A stretch of DNA of 64,000 bases from FLUQ01 sp031551515 (GCA_031551515.1 JAVBNL010000048.1:39629-103628); one strand, 5' to 3'. Shown: positions 9,219-17,738, counted from the stretch's first letter. Numbers and translations: made by a program. The notes: generated by a model not told the origin, from the sequence alone.

Positions 9219-9280
9219 GCGGGGCTCCGCCCTGCGCCTCGCAAGGGGGCTGAGCCCCTTGACCCCGCACGGGGCTGTTA
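9219..9280. repeat. GC-rich REP-like intergenic element
   Basis: The element begins GCGGGGCTCCGCCC, continues through AAGGGG-GCTGAG-CCCCTT (a 6-bp stem) and ends GACCCCGCACGGGGC. It lies after the stop of the UbiD-family gene, before the convergent ClC gene. The wording matches the GGGGCTCCGCCCC/AAGGGG...CCCCTTGACCCC units dispersed in many Desulfovibrio genomes (general knowledge). Only one copy is visible here. It may also end transcription. Confidence 0.5.
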
Positions 9281-9368
9281 ATTGCTGCTGTGCAGGATTG
9301 TTTTTTTGTTGGTTTTGCCCGACCTTGTTTGCGGTCGGCCTGACGCGGTATCGCGCCAAAATGAACCG

Positions 9369-10676
9369 CTACCCCCATTTTCCGGCTTTGACTAACCCAT
9401 AAATAGAGAGCGGCCGTATGCGCCGGGCCAGGGTAGAGGCGATGAACGCGCTCAGCAGCAGCGGGGGAAAAAGCGCATAGCTTCCCGTGATCTCGCAGAC
9501 CATGCAGGCCGCCATGATGGGGGCGTGGGTCGTTGCCGCCAGCAACGTCGTCATGCCCGTGAGAATGAACGTGGTGGTGGCCGCGCCGGTTTCGAACCAG
9601 GGGGCCAGAGCCGCCGCCGCCAACGTGCCGGATGTGGCCCCCAAAAACAGGGTGGGGGTAAAAAAGCCGCCCGGCGCGCCCGCCCCGGACCCGGCGAGCA
9701 TGGCCAAGAGTTTGGCCAGTAAAAATACCGCTACCAGCTTCGCGGGCAGAACATCCGTGCCTCCGGCCACAAGGCAGCGCTCGATCACGCTGTACCCGTT
9801 GCCCCATACCTCCGGAACGCCCATCGAAAGCAGGCCCACGGCCAGGCCGCCCAGCGCCAGTTGCAGCGGCTGCGGCACGGGCGGGCAGAACAGGCGGAAA
9901 AGGTCGCGGGCGGCATCCAGGCCGCGCAAAAAGACGGAACCGAACCCGGCGGCGGCAACCGCCAGCGGCAGGCATGCCAGGTACATGCCCAAACTTTGCG
10001 CCACGGGCAGTTCGCGAGGCAGGGCGTATAAAATGCCGCCCGATCCGAGCGCCCAGGTCACCGCTTGGGCGAGCGCGGCCGCAAGGGCTGCTGCGCCCAG
10101 CGCCACAGGGGCCATGCTGCCCAGAATCAACTCAAGGGCGAAAAACATGCCCGCCAACGGCGCGTGATAGGCGGCGGTGACCCCGGCCGCCGCGCCGCAG
10201 GCGGTAAGCAGCGGCCAATCTTCTTGCGGGGCCAGGCGCTGAGCCAATTTCGAAGCGGTAAGGCTGGCCAGCAGAATCATGGCCCCTTCGCGACCCACGG
10301 CAAGCCCGCCGGAAACGACAAGAATGGAGGCCAGCGCTTTCACCAGACTGCCGGAAACATCCAGGCGGCCGCCGGTGACCAGTATGCCTTCAATGTATTC
10401 CGTCGGGAACCGTTCAGTCCCGTTCCGCCGGAACCTGCTGAAAGACCAGAGTACAAAGCCGGCGGCCAGGGCGGCCAGCGCGGGGGTCAGCAAACGCCGC
10501 CACGGGGCGAGGGCGTAAGCCGCCGCCACCAGCCCCCGGTCGGAACCGGCAAGGTGCCGCTCGGCAAAGGCAAGGCAGATATGAAAAAAGCCGACAGCCA
10601 AAGCCCCGGCCGTGCCTGCGAGCGCCGCAAGGCACAACCGGCGCGCGAAGGGCGGCATGGACGGGGGCGGGGTCAT
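9369..10676 (-). CDS. ClC-type chloride channel/antiporter
   Basis: This 435-residue polytopic membrane protein of the voltage-gated chloride channel (ClC) family has about ten to twelve hydrophobic helices. The glutamate-gate motif is clear (GLAVGREGAMILLASL), as are the third anion-site motif (GAPGGFFTPTLFLGA) and THAPIMAACMVCEITGSY. The first anion-site motif, normally GSGIP, is not recognisable; that position reads ERFPTEYIEGILVTGG. It has no C-terminal CBS domains. Function as a Cl-/H+ antiporter or a fluoride-type exporter cannot be settled from sequence. It is convergent with the UbiD-family gene and followed upstream by the DinB-like gene on the same strand. Confidence 0.85.
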   Translation of the reverse strand: MTPPPSMPPFARRLCLAALAGTAGALAVGFFHICLAFAERHLAGSDRGLVAAAYALAPWRRLLTPALAALAAGFVLWSFSRFRRNGTERFPTEYIEGILVTGGRLDVSGSLVKALASILVVSGGLAVGREGAMILLASLTASKLAQRLAPQEDWPLLTACGAAAGVTAAYHAPLAGMFFALELILGSMAPVALGAAALAAALAQAVTWALGSGGILYALPRELPVAQSLGMYLACLPLAVAAAGFGSVFLRGLDAARDLFRLFCPPVPQPLQLALGGLAVGLLSMGVPEVWGNGYSVIERCLVAGGTDVLPAKLVAVFLLAKLLAMLAGSGAGAPGGFFTPTLFLGATSGTLAAAALAPWFETGAATTTFILTGMTTLLAATTHAPIMAACMVCEITGSYALFPPLLLSAFIASTLARRIRPLSIYGLVKAGKWG

Positions 10677-10706
10677 GCCCTCCCGCCCCGGCCGCGCCCG
10701 GCGTCG

Positions 10707-11186
10707 TTATACCAGGCCGCCCAGCCCATGATCGCGAAACGCCGCGTCACATTCGCCGACATGGAACTGGCCGTGCCCGACCAAGAGGATCAGCGCGTGA
10801 AAATTGCTGATCTCGCGGCCGAAACGCTGTGAGCGCAGTTCGTTGCGCGCGGCCAGCTTTTCAGCCGTCATGGTGGAAAGCCAGGCGTAAAAGGCTTTTT
10901 TCATGGTGGCGGCCACGGCCAAAATTTCAGCTTTGGTCGGGGTTTTGGGCTCGTCGCGCAGCAGGCGGGCCACTTCTATGGGGTACAAGCTTTGCGTGGG
11001 CGGGTCATTGGGTTCCAGAATCGTAAAATCGATAAGCGTAAAAATATGATACAACTGCTGCCAGAACAGAAAACCGCCGGTTTTTTTCGCCCACAGGGTG
11101 TCGGGGCAGAGCTCGACCGCTTTTTCCAGGTATCCGTAGGTGCTGTCAAAGCTGTCCTTAAAGGCACGCAGAGCAAGGTCCGTCAT
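10707..11186 (-). CDS. DinB/YfiT-like putative metalloenzyme
   Basis: This is a 159-residue single four-helix-bundle protein of the DinB/YfiT type. Three histidines could form the metal site: the one in FLFWQQLYHIFTLIDF and those in LVGHGQFHVGEC. The start is ATG 11186, preceded by GGAAGGAAAAAG; the open frame continues upstream to 12359 but only as antisense to other genes. DinB-fold proteins include thiol-dependent transferases and uncharacterised members, and no specific reaction can be assigned. It is transcribed divergently from the HesB-like gene. Confidence 0.75.
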   Translation of the reverse strand: MTDLALRAFKDSFDSTYGYLEKAVELCPDTLWAKKTGGFLFWQQLYHIFTLIDFTILEPNDPPTQSLYPIEVARLLRDEPKTPTKAEILAVAATMKKAFYAWLSTMTAEKLAARNELRSQRFGREISNFHALILLVGHGQFHVGECDAAFRDHGLGGLV

Positions 11187-11334
11187 GGCTTTTTCCTTCC
11201 GGTTCAGGGTGAAAAAACAGGGAATGACTATGCGTGACATTGTATGCGCCTTGCGGGCAAAATCAAGAGCGCATTGACAAGTTGACGCCATGCCCTTACT
11301 TGCTATGAGAGAGATTCTCTGGAGGGAATGGAAT

Positions 11335-11667
11335 ATGTTGGAAGTCAGCGAAAGCGCCTTGAAAGAGCTTGACGAGTATTTTGCGGATAAAGACAAAGCG
11401 CCCATCAGGGTGTATCTCGCCCCCGGCGGGTGCAGCGGGCCGCGTCTTGCGCTCGCCCTTGACGAGCCCGGCGACGACGACGAAGTCTTCAAAAAAACGC
11501 AGTACACGTTCTGCATGAACAAAGAGCTGCTGGAGAAGACCGGGGACGTTAAAATCGACCTTTCGTACATGGGCTTTTCCGTTGAGTCCGCCAACCCCAT
11601 CGGCGGTGGCGGCGGCTGTGCCGGCTGCGCCAGCGCCGGCGGCTGCGGTGGCGGCGAAGAACAGTAA
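11335..11667 (+). CDS. HesB/IscA-like iron-sulfur protein
   Basis: This 110-residue A-type (HesB/IscA) fold protein begins MLEVSESALKELDEYF. ATG 11335 follows GGAGGG at about eight bases; earlier in-frame codons lack a site. A-type proteins carry or deliver Fe-S clusters. The first cysteine is in APGGCSGPRLAL, a second in TFCMNKELL. The canonical C-terminal CGC is replaced by a Gly/Cys-rich tail (GGGGGCAGCASAGGCGGG) with three cysteines. This form is seen in Desulfovibrio and may have a specialised metal role (inference). No isc or suf genes flank it. A stem-loop follows. Confidence 0.82.
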   Translation: MLEVSESALKELDEYFADKDKAPIRVYLAPGGCSGPRLALALDEPGDDDEVFKKTQYTFCMNKELLEKTGDVKIDLSYMGFSVESANPIGGGGGCAGCASAGGCGGGEEQ

Positions 11668-11693
11668 GCCGCTTTATCGTATTTTTTGCATGC

Positions 11694-11721
11694 GAAACGC
11701 GCCGGTTTTCCGGCGCGTTTC
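11694..11721 (+). terminator. Stem-loop after the HesB-like gene
   Basis: A perfect 12-bp inverted repeat (GAAACGCGCCGG/CCGGCGCGTTTC) with a TTTT loop starts 27 bases after the stop codon. The run after the stem is ATTACC rather than a long T tract, so it may act as a weak terminator or a 3'-end stabiliser. Confidence 0.6.
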
Positions 11722-11741
11722 ATTACCCGCGCGGACCCGTC

Positions 11742-11957
11742 ATGAATGTGAAAGAAACCGTTCTGCTCGCGCTGAAACTGGCCCACCGCAATAAAGAAGT
11801 GCTGGTGGTGGGGCACGACGGCGCGCGCTGGCAAATGACGCCGCTGGGGGACTCTCGTTCCGACCAGCTTGCCCACGGCATTATCGTCACCCCCAAAGGC
11901 CTGCGCTATCCCGACGATGACGCGCGGATAGCGGAATTGACGGCCCAGGGGCTGTAG
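11742..11957 (+). CDS. Small conserved-type hypothetical protein
   Basis: This 71-residue protein begins MNVKETVLLALKLAHRNKEV and ends DDDARIAELTAQGL. It has no membrane segment, no cysteines and no recognisable domain. The composition is that of a small soluble alpha/beta protein. It lies 18 bases upstream of prmA on the same strand, after the stem-loop that closes the HesB-like gene, so it is probably the first gene of a prmA transcript. Codon use matches the neighbours, which supports it being real. I do not recognise the family. Confidence 0.6.
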   Translation: MNVKETVLLALKLAHRNKEVLVVGHDGARWQMTPLGDSRSDQLAHGIIVTPKGLRYPDDDARIAELTAQGL

Positions 11958-11975
11958 TCCCTTCTGGAGAAAAGC

Positions 11976-12827
11976 ATGGCGAACCTCGTGCGTATTGCCG
12001 TCACCGTTGACGGCGAAGATGAAGAACTGCTGGGCGCGGTGCTGGCCATGCAGGTAGCTTCGGGCTGGGCGGAAGAAACGCTGCCCACCGGAGAAACCAT
12101 GGCCGTGGTGCACACGGACAATGTGGTTTTCGCGTCGGAACTGGAACAGGAAATCGCTTCGCGCCTGCCCCGGGCCCGCGTCCGCCGTGAAACTGTGGAA
12201 AATAAAGACTGGATGAACGCCTGGCGCGAATATTTCACTCCCGTTGCGGCGGGCAGCCGCTTTTTGGTGCTGGCCCCCTGGATGGAAGAAGAGCGCAAAA
12301 AAGCGACGCGTTCCGTCATCATTATCGAGCCGAAAATGGCTTTCGGCACCGGGCACCACAACACCACGGCGCTGTGTCTGGCCGCGCTTTCCGATTTGGC
12401 GGACGCGGGACGCATACAGCCCGGCATGAGTTTTCTGGACCTGGGCACCGGCTCGGGCATTTTAGGCATCGCCTGCGCGCAACTGGGCCTGACCGGGCTG
12501 GGGCTGGATATCGACATTTTGGCCGTGGAAAACGCGCTGGAAAACCGCGCGGTCAACGGCATCGCGGAAGAGGCCTTTGCCATACGCCGGGGCGGGGTTG
12601 AAGAAGCGGGCGAAAAGTACGACCTGATCGTGGCCAACATCCTGGCCCAGCCGCTGAAAGACATGGCGCCGGAAATCGCGCGCCGCTTGAAACCGGGTGG
12701 TGTTCTGGTTCTGTCAGGGCTTTTGGGCATCCAGGCAGATTCGGTGGCCGCGGCTTATGCGGCTGAAGGCTTGCCCGCACCGCGCCGCGCGGATTCCTAC
12801 GACTGGTCGGCGCTGATCTGGGCGTGA
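11976..12827 (+). CDS. prmA: Ribosomal protein L11 methyltransferase PrmA
   Basis: PrmA (283 aa) trimethylates ribosomal protein L11 using S-adenosylmethionine. The N-terminal substrate-recognition domain ends near WMNAWREYFTPV. It is followed by PKMAFGTGHHNTTALCL, the SAM-binding motif FLDLGTGSGILGIACA, and the NPPF-like loop, here DLIVANILAQPL. The C-terminus (LVLSGLLGIQADSV) is typical. TGGAGAAA precedes the ATG. Length is normal for the family. Confidence 0.93.
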   Translation: MANLVRIAVTVDGEDEELLGAVLAMQVASGWAEETLPTGETMAVVHTDNVVFASELEQEIASRLPRARVRRETVENKDWMNAWREYFTPVAAGSRFLVLAPWMEEERKKATRSVIIIEPKMAFGTGHHNTTALCLAALSDLADAGRIQPGMSFLDLGTGSGILGIACAQLGLTGLGLDIDILAVENALENRAVNGIAEEAFAIRRGGVEEAGEKYDLIVANILAQPLKDMAPEIARRLKPGGVLVLSGLLGIQADSVAAAYAAEGLPAPRRADSYDWSALIWA

Positions 12828-12839
12828 AATTCGGCGGGC

Positions 12840-13547
12840 ATGATGCGAAGCGGCACCTATGCGCGGCGGCGCGAGATCCTCTCCGCCATGTTCGAGGCCA
12901 TGCGGCAAAGCCTTGGCCCGAGCCATTGGTGGCCCGCGAAAACCCCCTTTGAAGTGGCCGTCGGCGCGATCCTTACCCAGAATACGGCCTGGACCAACGT
13001 GGAAAAGGCGCTGGACAACCTGCGTGACGTCGGGGCGCTCAGCCCCGCGCCCATGGCGTCTTTGAGCGATGCCGCGCTGGAAGAGGCAATCCGCCCTGCC
13101 GGGTTTTTTCGCCAGAAGAGCAAAACCCTGCGCCGCCTGCTGGATTTTCTTGGCTCGAACGGCGGCTTGACCGGGGATGAAACGGACGACCATCTTGCCT
13201 GTCTTGCGAAAGGCGATACGGAAGAATTGCGCGAAAGCCTGCTGTCCGTGCGCGGCATAGGGCCGGAGACAGCGGACTGCATCTTGCTTTACGCGCTCGG
13301 CCGGCCGTCTTTCGTGGTGGACGCATACACCCGTCGCATTTTTCATCGCCACGGCCTGGTGCCCGATGATATACCGTATGCGGAACTGCGGGATTTCTTT
13401 ATGGAGGCGTTAACGCCGGATACGGCTATTTTTAACGAGTACCACGCCTGCATCGTGCGCGTGGGCAAAGATTTTTGCCGCAAAGGCAAAGCGCTTTGCG
13501 CCGCCTGCCCCTTGCGGCTGTTTTTGGAAGGCCATGACCCTGATTGA
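12840..13547 (+). CDS. Endonuclease III-like HhH-GPD DNA glycosylase
   Basis: This 235-residue member of the endonuclease III superfamily has FEVAVGAILTQNTAWTNVEKAL at the N-terminus and the helix-hairpin-helix VRGIGPETADCILL. The catalytic Asp is D161 in VVDAYTRRIFHRHG. The lysine that makes Nth a bifunctional lyase is Glu here (E143). A monofunctional glycosylase of the MagIII/alkyl-base type is therefore more likely than true endonuclease III. Four C-terminal cysteines (ACIVRVGKDFCRKGKALCAAC) could hold a [4Fe-4S] cluster with altered spacing. Its 3' end overlaps the next gene by 14 bases. Confidence 0.85.
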   Translation: MMRSGTYARRREILSAMFEAMRQSLGPSHWWPAKTPFEVAVGAILTQNTAWTNVEKALDNLRDVGALSPAPMASLSDAALEEAIRPAGFFRQKSKTLRRLLDFLGSNGGLTGDETDDHLACLAKGDTEELRESLLSVRGIGPETADCILLYALGRPSFVVDAYTRRIFHRHGLVPDDIPYAELRDFFMEALTPDTAIFNEYHACIVRVGKDFCRKGKALCAACPLRLFLEGHDPD

Positions 13548-14763
13548 CCCCGTCGCCATGTGGCGTTTTGCCGCCCGCTTCGCGCGCTTCACGGCGCGCC
13601 GAATGTTCTGTCTGGCGCTTTGGCAAACGCTTTGCGTGGCGCTCTGTCTGTGCGCCGCGAACGGGGCTTTGGCCGCATCCGCCCGGTCAGTTTCGTCCGC
13701 CGCATCCGCCGCAGCAGGGGCGGACGCAAGCAAAAGCCTTGAGCGGGAAATAGCCGAAGAACAGGCCCGGGCGAAAGCGCGGCGGGCCAGCTTGACCCGG
13801 CTGACGGAGCAGGAACGCGCCCTCAACGCCGACCTGGCCGTGGCCGAAGATAGGATTTTGCGCCTGGAAGCGGACATGGGGCGGCATGAAAACAAGTTGG
13901 CAGACCTTGCCGCTTCCGATGCCGAACTGCAAGGCCGCATTGAAGCGTTGAAAGAGGAGCAGGGTCGTACGGAAAAGGCCATGCTTGAAGTCTTGCGCGC
14001 GCTGTGGGAGCTGCACGCCCGCAGGGTGGGCGTGGGTGGCCGCGACATGCCCGATTGGCCGGTGACCGACAGAGAACAGGCCTGGTCCGCGAAGATGTTC
14101 GCGGCGCTGGACGGGTACCGGGCGGACCTCGCCCGTCAGGGAAACGAGCTGGAAGCGGCCGTGCGCCGCCGGGATGCGGTGGAAAAAGACGCCAAAGCCC
14201 GCCTTGCATTGCTCAACACTGAAAAAGAGCGGCTGTTGCAAAGCAGGCTTAGCTATAACCGCATGCTGGGCGATTTGCGCAAGCAGAAGCGGGATACGGA
14301 AGAAGAACTCGTCGCCGTGCTGGATCTGGTAAAAAATCTGAATCTGCGCCTGGAGCAATCACAAGAGCGGGGCGATCTTGAAAAAGCCAAGGGCAAATTG
14401 CCCTGGCCCGCCGGCGGCACGATTCGCACCCGCTTTGATCCCGGCGCCGCGCCTCCCTCGCGGGGGGTGACCATAGCCCGTGGCGGCGCAGTGCCGGTTA
14501 CGGCGGTGCATTGGGGCAAGGTCGTGCATAACGACGTGCTGCGCGGCATCGGCCGGGTGGTCATTTTGATGCATGGCTCGGAATATTATTCGCTGTATGC
14601 TTTTTTGTCAGAGAGCTCCTTGCGGGTGGGGCAGGAAGTGGCGCGCGGCGAAACCGTGGGTTCGGCCGGGTTTGTGCCCGTTCTCAACGGGCCGGGCTTG
14701 TATTTCGAATTGCGTTTTCACCAAAAAGCGATTAACCCCGAGCAGTGGCTCCGTTCACGATGA
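13534..14763 (+). CDS. EnvC-like murein hydrolase activator (degenerate LytM domain)
   Basis: This protein of up to 409 residues starts with a hydrophobic export signal (MFCLALWQTLCVALCLCA, residues 24-41; starts at M9 or M24 are also possible). A long coiled coil follows at about residues 68-280, rich in Glu, Arg and Leu. A C-terminal LytM/M23 domain completes it. The HxH metal site of active M23 peptidases is replaced: the segment reads GPGLYFELRFHQKAINPEQWL. This is the pattern of EnvC, an inactive activator of cell-division amidases. It is followed by a C-terminal processing protease and a YibQ-type deacetylase, the same trio as envC(yibP)-yibQ clusters elsewhere. Confidence 0.85.
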   Translation: MTLIDPVAMWRFAARFARFTARRMFCLALWQTLCVALCLCAANGALAASARSVSSAASAAAGADASKSLEREIAEEQARAKARRASLTRLTEQERALNADLAVAEDRILRLEADMGRHENKLADLAASDAELQGRIEALKEEQGRTEKAMLEVLRALWELHARRVGVGGRDMPDWPVTDREQAWSAKMFAALDGYRADLARQGNELEAAVRRRDAVEKDAKARLALLNTEKERLLQSRLSYNRMLGDLRKQKRDTEEELVAVLDLVKNLNLRLEQSQERGDLEKAKGKLPWPAGGTIRTRFDPGAAPPSRGVTIARGGAVPVTAVHWGKVVHNDVLRGIGRVVILMHGSEYYSLYAFLSESSLRVGQEVARGETVGSAGFVPVLNGPGLYFELRFHQKAINPEQWLRSR

Positions 14764-14885
14764 CAAGCCGTTTTTTTTAGCATAACGGCTATAAAATAGA
14801 AGCTGTCAGCTATCTCTTTGAATTGTTTTGCGCTATAGTTCGCCGCGGATGCACTATTCCTGTTCGATGTTCTGGAGGTTTTGCC

Positions 14886-16238
14886 ATGCGTCTTTGTCTG
14901 GTGCCCATGCAGATACTCTGTCTTGGGTTTATGCTGTTACAGCCCCTGTCCGGTGTTGCCGCGGAAAGCAGCAAATACGACGGGATGAAGCGTTTCAGTC
15001 AGATCTACGAATATGTGCGGCGTTTTTACGTGCGCGAAGCGACCAGCGAAGAGCTGATGAACGGCGCTATCAAGGGGATGCTGCAAAACCTTGACCCGCA
15101 TTCCACGTACCTGTCCGCCACAGAATACAAAGAAATGAAAGAGGCGACCTCCGGCGCGTTTTTCGGGATAGGCATCGAGATATCCATGGAAAACGGCCAG
15201 TTGACCGTCGTTTCGCCCATTGAAGATACGCCCGCCTATAAAGCCGGGTTGAAAGCCGGGGACATTATCCTGGCGGTGGACGGGCACCCCACCCAAGATA
15301 TGACCATGCAAGAGTCCGTCTCCAAAATCCGGGGCGCCAAAGGCACGGAAGTGGAGCTTCTGATTCTGCACAAAGAGGCCAAGTTGCCCTCGCAGGTCAA
15401 GATCGTGCGCGACTCCATCCCCATCATCAGCGTGAAAACCCGTTTTCTGGATGAAGGCTACCCCTGGGTACGCGTGACCCGTTTCAGCGACAACACGGAA
15501 AAAGAGTTGCTGAATGGCCTTGCGGAAGCCAAAAAGAAAGGCCCGATCAAGGGCATCGTGCTCGATTTGCGCAACAACCCCGGCGGGCTGCTGGACCAGG
15601 CGGCCAAAGTCGCCGACGTGTTCTTGCAGAGCGGCGAGATAGTTTCCATCCGCGGGCGTGAACAAGACGGTCCCCGGCAGTTCAAAGCCAGCGCCCAGGA
15701 TACGGACCAGACCTGCCCGTTGGTGGTGTTGGTCAACGCCGGTTCCGCCTCCGCCTCTGAAATCGTGGCGGGCGCGCTGCGCGATCACAAACGCGGCCTT
15801 TTGATCGGTGAACGCACCTTTGGCAAGGGTTCCGTGCAGAACGTCATACCCATGCCCGATGGCTCCGCCCTGAAGCTGACCGTGGCGCTGTATTATACCC
15901 CCAACGGCCGTTCCATTCAGGCCGAGGGTATCGAACCCGACCTGGTGGTGCCCTTTGAACAGCCGCGCGATGACGCCGCGACGAAGCTGCCGCGCATCAG
16001 CCTGCGGGAAAAAGACCTTTCTGGCCATTTGGAAAAGGGCGACGCGAAAAAAGGCGGCGCGGAAAAGTCGAGCGAAAGCTCCAACGCGACCGAAGAAAAG
16101 AGCTCCAAAACCGCGGCCGACGCATCCGCCTTGGTAACCCCCGAAGTGCGGACCTTTTTGGAAAAGGACAATCAACTGCGGCTGGGGCTGCAAATGGTCA
16201 AAGCCCTGCCCAAGATGCGTGAGATTCACGCGGAATAG
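14886..16238 (+). CDS. ctpA: S41-family C-terminal processing peptidase (CtpA)
   Basis: This 450-residue periplasmic protease starts MRLCLVPMQILCLGFMLL, a signal peptide ending near GVAAES; ATG 14886 follows TGGAGG. An N-terminal helical region (MKRFSQIYEYVRRFYV) precedes a PDZ domain (GIGIEISMENGQLTVVSPI; AYKAGLKAGDIILAVDG) and the S41 catalytic core. The nucleophile Ser lies in VNAGSASASEIVAGAL and the Lys in GERTFGKGSVQ. A charged Lys/Ser/Glu-rich linker precedes the last 30 residues. It sits between the EnvC-like gene and the YibQ gene. Confidence 0.93.
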   Translation: MRLCLVPMQILCLGFMLLQPLSGVAAESSKYDGMKRFSQIYEYVRRFYVREATSEELMNGAIKGMLQNLDPHSTYLSATEYKEMKEATSGAFFGIGIEISMENGQLTVVSPIEDTPAYKAGLKAGDIILAVDGHPTQDMTMQESVSKIRGAKGTEVELLILHKEAKLPSQVKIVRDSIPIISVKTRFLDEGYPWVRVTRFSDNTEKELLNGLAEAKKKGPIKGIVLDLRNNPGGLLDQAAKVADVFLQSGEIVSIRGREQDGPRQFKASAQDTDQTCPLVVLVNAGSASASEIVAGALRDHKRGLLIGERTFGKGSVQNVIPMPDGSALKLTVALYYTPNGRSIQAEGIEPDLVVPFEQPRDDAATKLPRISLREKDLSGHLEKGDAKKGGAEKSSESSNATEEKSSKTAADASALVTPEVRTFLEKDNQLRLGLQMVKALPKMREIHAE

Positions 16239-16244
16239 GGCGCA

Positions 16245-17714
16245 TTGCCTTTGAAGACAAAAAAATCCGCCGCTGTTTCCGCCCGCCCGAAAGCGGCGGG
16301 AAAAAGCGGCGGTTCCAAACGCCCGGGGCGCGGCAAGAAGAAACAACTGCCGCGCCCCGGTCTATACCCGGCCCTGGTGCTCGCTTTTTTGGCGGGTATC
16401 GCCCTCATGGGGGCGCTGTGGCTGTGGCGGGACGCTCCTGATCAGCCCGCGCCCGTAAAACGCGCGCCCGTTACCGCATCCGTCCCTGCCGGGCGGCCTT
16501 CTCCGCCCGCAGCCGCCTCCGCGCCCGCGCCGTCTGGCGACGCCGCAGCCAACGCCACCATCATGCGGGCCCTGGTGGATATGGCGAACCTGCCGTACGA
16601 AGAATCTCTTTCCGCGCCCCTAGAAGAAAACGTGCGGCAAGTGGACTACGCCCTGGTGCAGGCCATGCTGCGCCTTTCCATGCGCCCGGCGGAAACGGTC
16701 ATTGAAAAAACGGAACTGCGCCACAGCCGAGGCGGCCGCCCGGATGGCGTAGGCGGCGTGGGCGGCGCATACCATTTTCAACGCCTGCGCATCGTGGTGG
16801 GGCCCGACCCGTTGCCTTTCGTGACCGCGTTGCATGAGTCGTTGCGGGCCTGGGCGGAAAAAGCCGAACTGGCCCAGGTTTCATCGAACCGGCAGGACCA
16901 GATCGTCTGGACCGTCAGCGTCAGCGGGGTGCAGACCCACGAGCTTGTGCTGCTGCTCGCCCGGCCAGGAACAGCGCCGGTAGCGCCCATGACGCCGCCG
17001 GATCTGGGCCTGCGCAGAGTGCTGCGCCAGCGCCAGCCCGGCGAGCCCGCCCGGCTGGTTCTGGTCATGGATGATTTGGGGCAGAGCATGCCCGCCGTGC
17101 GGCAGCTTTTGGCTTTGCCTTATCCCGTGACATTCGCCATCTGGCCGGACAGCAGCCACGCGCGTGAAGCGGGGCTCGCGGCCCACGCCGCCGGGCGTGA
17201 GATTATCGTGCATCAGCCTATGGAACCTTTGGGCTACCCCAAGGTGAAGCCCGGCCCCGGCGCGCTGCTGGTCGGCGCGGATGAGGCGGCCATTGAAGAG
17301 CAGGTGCGTTCCGCCCTGAACAAGGTGCCTTACGCCGTGGGCATGAACAACCATATGGGGTCGCGTTTTACTCAAAACAGCGCCGGGGTGCGCGCGGTGC
17401 TGCGGGTGCTCAGGGCTAAAAAACTGATGGCGCTGGACAGCATGACCCATCCCGCGTCCGTTCTGCATGCGGAGGCGGCGCGTCAAGGGTTTGCGCCTTT
17501 GAAGCGCGACGTGTTTCTGGATGTGACGGCGAAAAAGGAAGCGGTGCTGCATCAGCTTCGCACGGCGGAAAAAGTCGCGCTTTTGACCGGCCATGCCATA
17601 GCCATAGGCCACCCCCTGCCCGAAACCCTGGCCGCGCTGAAAGAATGGAGCCGGGTTCGCAATCCGCAGGTGACTATGGTCCGCCTGGCTGATTTAGCTA
17701 AAGAAACTAACTAA
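16245..17714 (+). CDS. Divergent polysaccharide deacetylase family protein (YibQ-like)
   Basis: This 489-residue protein begins with a very basic, Lys/Arg-rich cytoplasmic segment and one membrane helix (ALVLAFLAGIALMGALWLW, residues about 45-63). A Pro/Ala-rich linker and a region of unknown fold follow. The C-terminal divergent polysaccharide deacetylase domain (about residues 265-485) has RLVLVMDDLGQS, PVTFAIWPDSSHARE, EIIVHQPMEPLGYP, GMNNHMGSRFT and the closing AIGHPLPETLAAL. The start is TTG 16245 with AGGG upstream, six bases after the protease stop. It probably acts at the cell surface with its two upstream partners; the substrate is unknown. Confidence 0.85.
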   Translation: MPLKTKKSAAVSARPKAAGKSGGSKRPGRGKKKQLPRPGLYPALVLAFLAGIALMGALWLWRDAPDQPAPVKRAPVTASVPAGRPSPPAAASAPAPSGDAAANATIMRALVDMANLPYEESLSAPLEENVRQVDYALVQAMLRLSMRPAETVIEKTELRHSRGGRPDGVGGVGGAYHFQRLRIVVGPDPLPFVTALHESLRAWAEKAELAQVSSNRQDQIVWTVSVSGVQTHELVLLLARPGTAPVAPMTPPDLGLRRVLRQRQPGEPARLVLVMDDLGQSMPAVRQLLALPYPVTFAIWPDSSHAREAGLAAHAAGREIIVHQPMEPLGYPKVKPGPGALLVGADEAAIEEQVRSALNKVPYAVGMNNHMGSRFTQNSAGVRAVLRVLRAKKLMALDSMTHPASVLHAEAARQGFAPLKRDVFLDVTAKKEAVLHQLRTAEKVALLTGHAIAIGHPLPETLAALKEWSRVRNPQVTMVRLADLAKETN

Positions 17715-17738
17715 GCCGCTATTCTAATTTAGCGGTAG

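Noticed and set aside
10707..12359. 550-codon minus frame that includes the DinB-like gene
   Set aside because: Only the last 159 codons (from 11186) look like protein; the rest is antisense to the HesB-like and prmA genes.
14764..14885. Terminator or promoter in the gap before the S41 protease gene
   Set aside because: AGCCGTT/AACGGCT forms a small stem without a T tract after it, and TATAGT at 14834 has no -35 at a sensible distance.
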